From: Candidatus Latescibacterota bacterium
GTDB lineage: Bacteria; Latescibacterota; UBA2968; UBA8231
Length of the DNA: 6,003 nt
Assembly: GCA_022826515.1 (NCBI GenBank)
Contig: JAJDUT010000043.1
Span: forward strand, 1-6,003
Direction: 5' to 3'
Below the pieces are notes generated by a model, which was not told where the DNA came from, ran no database searches, and saw nothing but the letters and a program-made list of their open reading frames with translations. A program made the position numbers and the translations under genes. Numbering within the stretch: the first letter of the stretch is position 1; each line of letters begins with the position of its first letter. Below, piece by piece: positions 1 through 5,492 of the stretch.

Positions 1-6
1 ACCACC

Positions 7-16
7 TCACCTCCTT
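7..16 (-). promoter_or_regulatory. Perfect Shine-Dalgarno sequence of an off-window gene
   Basis: The minus strand reads AAGGAGGTGA, complementary over ten bases to the usual 3' end of 16S rRNA. Normal spacing puts the start codon at or just past the left edge: a GTG could begin at position 5 or 2, or an ATG could lie outside. It follows the -24/-12 promoter by about 35-45 bases. So a gene on the same strand as the regulator almost certainly starts here, but none of its coding sequence can be identified. Confidence 0.75.
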
Positions 17-50
17 TCTTCCGCCTCGGCCTCGCCTCTACGGATTATAA

Positions 51-68
51 ACGCAAGTTCCGTGCCAA
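51..68 (-). promoter_or_regulatory. Sigma-54 (RpoN) -24/-12 promoter
   Basis: The minus strand reads TTGGCACGGAACTTGCGT. This has the invariant GG (66-65) and GC (54-53) separated by exactly ten bases and matches the family consensus TGGCACG-N4-TTGC. Transcription would start near position 41 and run left into the gene marked by the Shine-Dalgarno sequence at 7-16. A TATAAT hexamer (49-44) sits just downstream but has no good -35 partner at 17 bp. The sigma-54 reading is strengthened by a sigma-54 activator gene immediately upstream and by tandem dyads about 155-200 bp upstream of the expected start. Confidence 0.85.
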
Positions 69-84
69 AAAGCAGCCCACGCAC

Positions 85-116
85 AAAAAAATCCTTTAGG
101 ATGCACCTAAAGGATT
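85..116 (-). terminator. Intrinsic terminator of the regulator transcript
   Basis: Two perfect 11-base arms, AATCCTTTAGG (90-100) and CCTAAAGGATT (106-116), enclose a 5-base loop. On the minus strand the hairpin runs directly into seven T (91-85). The plus strand has no T tract after the hairpin, so it acts on leftward transcripts only. It lies about 185 bp past the regulator stop codon and just before the -24/-12 promoter, so it should separate regulator expression from that of the off-window gene. Confidence 0.85.
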
Positions 117-160
117 GAAAAACATAAGACTTAAAATTATGAGACGGGGCTTTATAGGAC

Positions 161-181
161 GCGCCGCCTCGCCAGCGGCGC
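161..181. repeat. G+C-rich inverted repeat
   Basis: The arms GCGCCGC (161-167) and GCGGCGC (175-181) are perfect and enclose a 7-base loop. No T tract follows on either strand, so it is not a standard intrinsic terminator. It lies between the tandem dyads and the terminator, in the 3' untranslated part of the regulator mRNA. It could protect that RNA end or be an extra protein site; nothing here decides between them. Confidence 0.5.
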
Positions 182-188
182 AAGGTGG

Positions 189-249
189 TCCACAGTTTTT
201 TTGTGGATTTCCACAGTTTTTTTGTGGACCGCCACAGTTTTTTCGTGGA
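189..249. repeat. Three tandem dyads at 21-bp period, likely activator-binding sites
   Basis: Two identical 19-bp units, TCCACAGTTTTTTTGTGGA (189-207 and 210-228), are followed by a third with two substitutions (231-249). Units 1 and 2 have 6-bp inverted arms TCCACA/TGTGGA around a 7-base spacer. A degenerate fourth may occupy 252-270, where the dyad ACGA/TCGT survives. The centres, near 198, 219 and 240, lie about 157, 178 and 199 bp upstream of the predicted start of the -24/-12 promoter. Such a position suits the upstream activator sites of sigma-54 enhancer-binding proteins, and the dyads suit a Fis-type dimer. A 21-bp period places all units on one face of the helix and phases the three T tracts, so intrinsic bending is plausible. 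Binding by the adjacent regulator is inferred. Confidence 0.65.
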
Positions 250-301
250 CCGCTACGACTTTCGTTGGCCGGTGGTCGCCGGTAAGTTCTCGTATCCTGT
301 G

Positions 302-3300
302 CTACTTTTTTGGGCGGCGCAACCCGTATTTCTGCATGCGATACCGCAGCTTCTCCGGGTGCATATCCAACAACGCAGCCGCACCATGCACGCCAGAAAC
401 CCGCCAGTGGGTCGCTTGCAGGGCCGCTAGGATCTGTTGCTTTTCGTCCATTGCCTCAGTAGGCGGCACTTCGGTGAGTCGATCAGCCGGCGCAGCGGCC
501 TTGCTTTCGTCCGCCTCCCCGGCTGGCGGCGCAACCGACCGCAACGACAAATCCTCCACTTGTATCACGCCACCTTGGGACAGCAAGACCGCCCGATGGA
601 GCACGTGCTCTAGCTCGCGTATGTTCCCCGGCCAAGCATACGCCTGCAAGTGCGCGACCACCCCGTCGGCTAAAGTCGGCACCGACCGCTCTAAATCGAG
701 GGCAAACCGCTCGACAAAATGCGCGACTAAAGCCAGTATATCCTCTGGCCGCTGCCGCAGCGGCGGAAGCTCAAGCGTAAAGCCGCTTAGCCGGTAGAAC
801 AGGTCTTCGCGGAATGCGCCCGCGTCGATGGCCTGCGCCAAGTCGCGGTTGGTCGCCGCCACCACCCGCACATCCACGCGCACCGGCCGCTGGCCACCCA
901 CCCGGGTCAGGGTCTGCTCCTCTAAGATGTTCAACAGCACCTGCTGCGCCTCCAACGGCAAATTGCCAATTTCGTCCAAGAAGAGCGTACCGCCATCGGC
1001 CAGTTCAAAACGCCCAAGCTGACGGGTACCGGCGCCGGTAAAGGCCCCTTTCTCGTGGCCAAACAACTCGCTCTCGAGCAGCCCGGGCGGCAGCCCCCCG
1101 CAATTGACATGAACAAACGGACCATCGCAGCGGCGGCTGGTGTCGTGGATGGTATGCGCGAGCACCCCCTTGCCGGTGCCGGTCTCGCCCAGCACCAGCA
1201 CGTTCATAGAGGTATCGGCAACCTGCGCGACCTGTTGCATCACCTGCTGCATGGCCGGACTGCGGCTCTGCACGACCGGGCCGTCGGTCGGCCGCTGCGT
1301 CTTGGCGAGGGCGCGGAGGCGTTCGGCGTGGACGTCGGGCAAGACGTGGACATCCAAACCGACCACCGCGGACTCCAGCCCATCGCGGTCTATCGTCTGC
1401 ACCTCAAAGCGGTAGTCGCCCACCGGCAAGGCCCGGTACGCCACGGCATCGGCGGCCGTGAGCGCACTCCACGCCGAGGCCGGACCGTGGCCCACCAAGC
1501 GGTGTCGGTAGCGCATCTGCGCCGCGCCGCTGCGGAAGCTGATCCCTTGAAAGTGAATGCGGATTTCCGGGGTGTCCTCCGGGCAGGAGACCGCGTCGGG
1601 CATGGCCATCCGCGCACCGGCCAGCACCTCGCGGATGACCAAGCCCGGCGGCGTGTCGCCCGGCTGATAGGCGACCAGCCCGGCCCGCGTCCCAAACCAC
1701 ATCCGCCCAGCGCGGTCGCACAGGACGGCCTCGACGATGTTGCCTAGCGCAGACGACCCCAAGCGGATGCTTTGGAAGGTCTCGCCGTCGTAGCGCAGTA
1801 CGCCCCCGCCGCTGGTCCCAACCCACATATCCCCCTGCTGGTCCGCGGCCAGCGCCAAGATGCCGTTGGCCGACAGCCCCGATTGATCCGCGGTAAAGTG
1901 GCGCACCTGCCCGGACGAGAGGTCATGCGCGAAAAGCCCCTGAGCCGTGCCCACCCACACGGTGTTTTGGTGCTCCCACAACACATGGACATAGGCGATG
2001 GTCTCGGCCTCGGCCATATCCGCCGGGCGGAACGAACCGTCCGCGTACCAGTACAGGGCCGGGATGCGGGCGTAGCACCCGACCCAGAACATCCCATTTT
2101 GGTCTTGCAGCAGGGCGCGGCACTCCTCGGCGTCCCACGCGCTAAACCGAGTGAAGTGACCGTCCGCTACCAAGCCAAAGCCGCTCTGGCCCGTGCCGAC
2201 CCATATACGCCCGTGCCCGTCTTCGTACAGCCCGGTGATTTCGTCGGCCGGGGCCGCTATCGCCTGCGGCGTCTGACCATCCCATTGATACACCCGCCCG
2301 GCGTCTCCACCACTCCAGACCTGCCCCTTTTGATCCACCAGCAGCGCCGACACGCTTTCGGCCTGATCGAGCGGCTGGATGCGGCCATCTTTCATGCCGG
2401 CCATGCCGCTCATCGTACCGATCCACATCCGCCCCTCGGCATCTTCGCCCAAGTGGCGCACCTCGTGGTCGGGCAGGCCGTCGGCCTCGGTGTAATAGCG
2501 GACGCTGACCGGGTCGCAAAAAATCAGCCCGCCGCCCCACAGCCCAACCCAAACATTGCCCTCGCGGTCTTCGTAGCTCAGGCGCGTAGCCGAAAAGTCG
2601 ATGTCCGGCAAGGACGCCGCGGCAAAATGGTGCCATGCCTGCCCGTCGTAGCAGAACACCCCCCGACGCGCCATCCACACCCAGCCCCGATCGTCCACCC
2701 GCACATGCCGCGTCCCCTGCTGCACCGCCCGCTCGGCCTTGTGGCCCACGTTTAGGAAGGCGAACTGCTCAGCCCGCGCATCGTAGCAGCCGATAAAGGC
2801 GTCCGGCCCGGTATAGTGAAAGGCGATCCAAAGGTGGCCAGCCGCGTCTTGGGCGAATTGCCACGGCCATTGGGTCTGCTCGCCAGTGTCCATGCGCCGT
2901 CCATCCAAGCTGACGACGCCGCGCTTCCACGTCGCCAGCCACGTGGTGCCGGCCGCGTCGGTGACCATGTCGTACACCCGCCCCAATGGCTGGCCGCCCA
3001 CTTCGGTTAGGCACTTGATGCAGCGGCCCTCGGCAAACCACGCCACGCCCGCGCCGGTCAGCACCAACACCGAGCCATCCGACTGGGCTTGCAGGCCGAC
3101 GATCTGGTTGGAAGGCAGGCCGTGCTCGGTGGTGTACACCTGAAAGCCGCGCCCGTCATACGCGGCCAGCCCACCGCCAAACGTGCCGAACAGCAAGCGC
3201 CCATCCGCGTCCTCGGCAATACCCATGACCGTCAGATTGGGCAGGCCGTCCTTGAGGCCAAAGCTATCAAAATTCACACTGTCGAATCGGCTGACGCCGC

Positions 3301-3427
3301 CATCGGCCGTGGCGATCCAGAGAAAGCCTTCGCGGTCTTGGTAGAGATCTTCAATGTGCATCCCGCCCAGCCCATCAAAGACCGTGTAGTGCTCAGTGGC
3401 TATATGGTCAAAGGAGAAATCGTTCAT
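302..3427 (-). CDS. Sigma-54-dependent activator with propeller-type sensory region (1041 aa)
   Basis: A predicted soluble signal-responsive activator of RpoN promoters. Residues about 20-600 carry some 13 propeller repeats of the form G-x-x-W-V/I-G-T...G-G-L...Y/F-D-G (for example 34-49, 290-305, 332-348, 532-548 and 575-590), enough for about two seven-bladed propellers. A Y_Y_Y-type beta domain follows (about 620-695). The AAA+ domain (about 715-950) has Walker A GETGTGKG (747-754), the sigma-54-contacting GAFTGA loop (794-799), Walker B GGTLFLDEI (812-820), the arginine-containing FREDLFYRL (872-880) and WPGNIRELE (932-940). A Fis-type helix-turn-helix occupies about 995-1036. I see no signal peptide, membrane segment, histidine kinase or receiver domain. 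Such propeller and Y_Y_Y modules are best known from periplasmic sensors of hybrid two-component proteins, so a direct fusion to an activator without a membrane segment is unusual. The ATG has only a weak upstream AAGAG-like ribosome site. Likely targets are the dyads and promoter just downstream; the ligand is unknown. Confidence 0.93.
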   Translation of the reverse strand: MNDFSFDHIATEHYTVFDGLGGMHIEDLYQDREGFLWIATADGGVSRFDSVNFDSFGLKDGLPNLTVMGIAEDADGRLLFGTFGGGLAAYDGRGFQVYTTEHGLPSNQIVGLQAQSDGSVLVLTGAGVAWFAEGRCIKCLTEVGGQPLGRVYDMVTDAAGTTWLATWKRGVVSLDGRRMDTGEQTQWPWQFAQDAAGHLWIAFHYTGPDAFIGCYDARAEQFAFLNVGHKAERAVQQGTRHVRVDDRGWVWMARRGVFCYDGQAWHHFAAASLPDIDFSATRLSYEDREGNVWVGLWGGGLIFCDPVSVRYYTEADGLPDHEVRHLGEDAEGRMWIGTMSGMAGMKDGRIQPLDQAESVSALLVDQKGQVWSGGDAGRVYQWDGQTPQAIAAPADEITGLYEDGHGRIWVGTGQSGFGLVADGHFTRFSAWDAEECRALLQDQNGMFWVGCYARIPALYWYADGSFRPADMAEAETIAYVHVLWEHQNTVWVGTAQGLFAHDLSSGQVRHFTADQSGLSANGILALAADQQGDMWVGTSGGGVLRYDGETFQSIRLGSSALGNIVEAVLCDRAGRMWFGTRAGLVAYQPGDTPPGLVIREVLAGARMAMPDAVSCPEDTPEIRIHFQGISFRSGAAQMRYRHRLVGHGPASAWSALTAADAVAYRALPVGDYRFEVQTIDRDGLESAVVGLDVHVLPDVHAERLRALAKTQRPTDGPVVQSRSPAMQQVMQQVAQVADTSMNVLVLGETGTGKGVLAHTIHDTSRRCDGPFVHVNCGGLPPGLLESELFGHEKGAFTGAGTRQLGRFELADGGTLFLDEIGNLPLEAQQVLLNILEEQTLTRVGGQRPVRVDVRVVAATNRDLAQAIDAGAFREDLFYRLSGFTLELPPLRQRPEDILALVAHFVERFALDLERSVPTLADGVVAHLQAYAWPGNIRELEHVLHRAVLLSQGGVIQVEDLSLRSVAPPAGEADESKAAAPADRLTEVPPTEAMDEKQQILAALQATHWRVSGVHGAAALLDMHPEKLRYRMQKYGLRRPKK

Positions 3428-3458
3428 GCTCGCTCTTTTCGTCTGGTGGGGTCATGCC

Positions 3459-3490
3459 CGTCGGGGACCCCCGACGCTGGAGGCCAGCGT
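3459..3490. repeat. Two overlapping hairpins in the regulator leader
   Basis: CGTCGGGG (3459-3466) pairs with CCCCGACG (3469-3476), and ACGCTGG (3474-3480) pairs with CCAGCGT (3484-3490). The two share bases 3474-3476, so both cannot form in full at once. They lie about 30-65 bases before the regulator start codon and 96 or more bases after the toxin stop codon. Neither is followed by a T tract on the minus strand. They may shape the leader RNA of the regulator or be a protein site; a role is not shown. Confidence 0.45.
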
Positions 3491-3500
3491 AACGGCCCTA

Positions 3501-3518
3501 AGATACGACAGATACGAC
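3501..3518. repeat. Perfect tandem 9-bp direct repeat upstream of the regulator
   Basis: AGATACGAC occurs twice with no gap (3501-3509 and 3510-3518), or GTCGTATCT twice as read towards the regulator. It lies about 75-90 bp upstream of the regulator start codon, where a promoter or transcription-factor site would be expected. I found no convincing -35/-10 pair with it, although TATCTT on the minus strand could serve as a poor -10. It could also be a chance duplication. Confidence 0.4.
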
Positions 3519-3585
3519 CGCCGCCCTAACGCTAAATCCTACGCAGCTTTCCAAGCCCGCGCCCTTTGCCTATGGGTGCGACTCC

Positions 3586-4467
3586 TCAACTCACGCGACC
3601 AGCAAACTCTACCACGCGTGCGAAGGCGCGGTCGAAGTCAAAGGCTTCAAAATCTGCCGGACGCAGCACGGGTCGGAGTTCCGCCTCCAATTGCCTCACT
3701 AACTGCTCGCGCCGCGTGTCGCTCACGTCAATCCCCTCGTTGCCAGGCATCGCCAGCTTCTGTCGGACGAGCGCAACGAAGTCGGCAGCCTCTGGTTGGA
3801 GGGAGCCCGTCTGAACTGCGTAATCGAAGTCGTAGAAATCCCGCACAGCCGGCTCGCGCCGCGTAAGGGCCGCTCGCGCTTTCTCGGCGTAAGCTTCCGG
3901 TTCCGCAATTGCACATACCGCGAAGGCTGGCACCATAGCTTCAGCACCGATGGGGTCTAGGAGCAGCGTCCGAGCCTCCAGCGCCACGGCATCCAAGAGG
4001 AGCGGCTCACGAAATCCGATCTCCAGCTTAATTCTCTCGACTTCCTCAATGATCTGAGACTCGTAGCTCAGCACAGAGACGTACTGAGTGGACACGTTGA
4101 AGCCGCGGAGCGCTTCCTCGATCCGAAACGCCCCCAAGGTAGCCGGGATTGAACTCATTGCCTGCTTCATCGGGGACGCTGCTTCTCGCCGTTGACCTCG
4201 TGTTGCGTCGAGCGGCATAGCAACGGAGAAGTCCAAGTCCTCGCTCAATCGCGAGAGGCCCCAATAGACCTTGCTCAGACACGTGCCGCCCTTGAACACC
4301 ACATCGGTGCTTCCACTGCACAAGTGCCGTAGCAGCATGGAGGCGAAGTAGTCTTTTTCGATCAGTCGTGCGGCGAACCCCGTCGTGGCCGAGGTGAAAT
4401 TGACCGCCTCGGCGAACAGATCGGCGTCTTCGTGAACATTGAAACCGGCACCATTCTCATTGGTCAT
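3586..4467 (-). CDS. AbiEii/AbiGii-family nucleotidyltransferase toxin (293 aa)
   Basis: Toxin of a type IV toxin-antitoxin and abortive-infection module, with a DNA polymerase beta-like nucleotidyltransferase fold. The family motifs are complete: EKDY (37-40), FKGGTCLSK (58-66), the metal-binding SEDLDF with D77 and D79 (75-80), KLEI (147-150), and the C-terminal signature AEKARAAL...RR...RDFYDF (194-214) with its conserved lysine. The length is normal, with no frameshift, so the toxin looks active. Related enzymes (MenT type) transfer nucleotides to tRNA; the substrate of this one is unknown. The start codon lies inside the last codons of the antitoxin gene, 11 bp of overlap in another frame, with a purine-rich GGGGGA about 8 bases upstream. 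This implies translational coupling and matches the abiE operon arrangement, antitoxin first. Confidence 0.92.
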   Translation of the reverse strand: MTNENGAGFNVHEDADLFAEAVNFTSATTGFAARLIEKDYFASMLLRHLCSGSTDVVFKGGTCLSKVYWGLSRLSEDLDFSVAMPLDATRGQRREAASPMKQAMSSIPATLGAFRIEEALRGFNVSTQYVSVLSYESQIIEEVERIKLEIGFREPLLLDAVALEARTLLLDPIGAEAMVPAFAVCAIAEPEAYAEKARAALTRREPAVRDFYDFDYAVQTGSLQPEAADFVALVRQKLAMPGNEGIDVSDTRREQLVRQLEAELRPVLRPADFEAFDFDRAFARVVEFAGRVS

Positions 4468-5254
4468 TGTCGAGGATCCCCCAAGTGCGGACCGTTTTCC
4501 CCCGTTGTGGCCGCGTCGGGTCCCATGGAATCAGCGCGGACGAAGGGTTGATTGCGTCTTTGAGCTGGCGGACTATAGGCGGCCGAACCCCTTCCCTTTC
4601 GAGAAGATATCCGAGTCGTCGCATCGTTCCTTGGTTCCCATACGCCAAGGCGAGCTGTACAAGCTTGTCGGCACTCTGTGAATTTTTCCCGATCTCCTCT
4701 CGGAGCCAACCGTATGCACGGGGAAGCCCGTTGAAGCGCGACCAATCGTACACGGCGTCAATCAGCGTCCGCAGCTTTGACGAATACACCAGCAATAGAC
4801 CGTCTCGCGTTTCCACCGAGTCGGTTGCACCTAGGCGCTTGTCGCTGACTTTGATCAGCGAAAGGAGGACGCTGCCAATCCGACGTGTCCCTGAGAAACG
4901 GTTGTTGTACGCGTACGTCACAATCGGGATCTGATCGTCGAATCCATACCGATTGAAAGCGTTTGGCCCACAAATCTGATACTGCCCGCCTGCGTCTTCC
5001 GTAAGCGTCTTGAGAGCAAGGGCCTCGCTGGGACTCCACTTTCCGCCCAGCGGCAGCCTTTCAGGGACGAGATAGAGCCCTTTCTTCACCCGAGCGATCA
5101 GACCGGCGCGAGTGAGTCGGCTTAGGAGTTCGTTTGCTTGCTTCCCCGTAATCCGCAGCGCAGAACTGACCTCACCCGCCCGGACAGTCGTCCGCTTGCG
5201 CAGTTGGACCCACGCGAAAAACTGCGTCTCCAGCCTGCCGAGGTTCCGTTTCAT
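4457..5254 (-). CDS. AbiEi-family antitoxin and transcriptional repressor (265 aa)
   Basis: Antitoxin partner of the downstream AbiEii-type toxin. The N-terminus (about 7-63) forms a winged helix: helices around VRAGEVSSALRITGKQANEL, then RLTRAGLIARVKKGLYLV as third helix and wing. The C-terminal domain has family-like segments SKLRTLIDAVYD (159-170) and RRLGYLLE (212-219). In characterised AbiE systems the N-terminal domain binds inverted repeats in its own promoter, while the C-terminal domain is needed for antitoxicity. An inverted repeat at the expected place (5258-5265 and 5307-5314) fits this. An AGAAAGG-like ribosome site lies about 10-12 bases before the ATG. The length is a little under 300 residues, normal for the longer AbiEi type. 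The DNA of this operon looks less G+C-rich than the regulator gene, which is compatible with transfer as a module. Confidence 0.88.
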   Translation of the reverse strand: MKRNLGRLETQFFAWVQLRKRTTVRAGEVSSALRITGKQANELLSRLTRAGLIARVKKGLYLVPERLPLGGKWSPSEALALKTLTEDAGGQYQICGPNAFNRYGFDDQIPIVTYAYNNRFSGTRRIGSVLLSLIKVSDKRLGATDSVETRDGLLLVYSSKLRTLIDAVYDWSRFNGLPRAYGWLREEIGKNSQSADKLVQLALAYGNQGTMRRLGYLLEREGVRPPIVRQLKDAINPSSALIPWDPTRPQRGKTVRTWGILDNDQ

Positions 5255-5332
5255 AGTGTGTATTCCCTTTCTCTATTCTTGACTTATAAGCAATATTAAA
5301 GAAACAGAATACACTATTTTCTCCCGTGTCAA
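5253..5332 (-). promoter_or_regulatory. Probable abiE promoter with autoregulatory inverted repeat
   Basis: On the minus strand a consensus -35 TTGACA (5332-5327) is followed, after a short 15-bp spacer, by TATTCT (5311-5306). A second possible -10 is TTATAA with an upstream TGC (5292-5284). The 8-bp arms GTGTATTC (5258-5265) and GAATACAC (5307-5314) are exact inverted copies 41 bp apart. One covers the -10 region and the other lies just before the antitoxin start codon. A perfect 8-bp palindrome CTTATAAG (5283-5290) sits between them. AbiEi proteins are known to bind paired inverted repeats in their own promoter, so these arms are good operator candidates. The exact transcription start cannot be fixed. 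Confidence 0.5.
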
Positions 5333-5492
5333 CTCCGGCACGGGCAGCACCAGCCAATCCGGCAGTGCCACCGTCGGCAGCCGAGGAGACGTCACCACTA
5401 AGACCACCCCGGAGACGATTATCTCTCCTGTTTCCGGCTCCATGCCATCTTCGACCTCCCCCGGAAACGGGTGTAATATAACGCCCCACTCG

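Larger units (their letters stand above)
1..301. other. Non-coding control region downstream of the sigma-54 activator
   Basis: I see no credible gene in this stretch. Read on the minus strand, from the regulator stop codon outwards, it holds a tract of tandem dyads (189-249, perhaps a decayed fourth at 252-270), a G+C-rich hairpin (161-181), an A+T-rich spacer (117-140), an intrinsic terminator (85-116), a -24/-12 promoter (51-68) and a perfect Shine-Dalgarno sequence (7-16). The order enhancer, terminator, promoter, ribosome site suggests that the region serves a minus-strand gene beginning just outside the window. The short plus-strand frames here only reflect the repeats. Confidence 0.8.

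Noticed and set aside
44..49. TATAAT on the minus strand as a sigma-70 -10 box
   Set aside because: At 17 bp upstream the sequence is CTTTTT with no TTGACA-like hexamer, and the hexamer abuts a full consensus -24/-12 promoter. A secondary role is not excluded.
117..141. A+T-rich spacer as an IHF-binding site
   Set aside because: I looked on both strands for the WATCAA-N4-TTR consensus and found no match.
189..249. Tandem dyads as a CRISPR array or as serial terminators
   Set aside because: The units are 19 bp with only 2-bp gaps, so there are no spacers. The T or A runs lie in the loops rather than after the stems, so they are not terminators.
185..430. Plus-strand frame with a repeated HSFFVD peptide
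   Set aside because: The peptide repeat is simply the 21-bp DNA repeat read in one frame. The rest of the frame is antisense to the end of the regulator gene, and there is no ribosome site. The DNA dyads explain it better.
1055..1747. Long plus-strand frames opposite the regulator, also 1772-2755
   Set aside because: They lie antisense to well-supported propeller and AAA+ domains, show no recognisable motifs, and are typical shadows of a G+C-rich gene.
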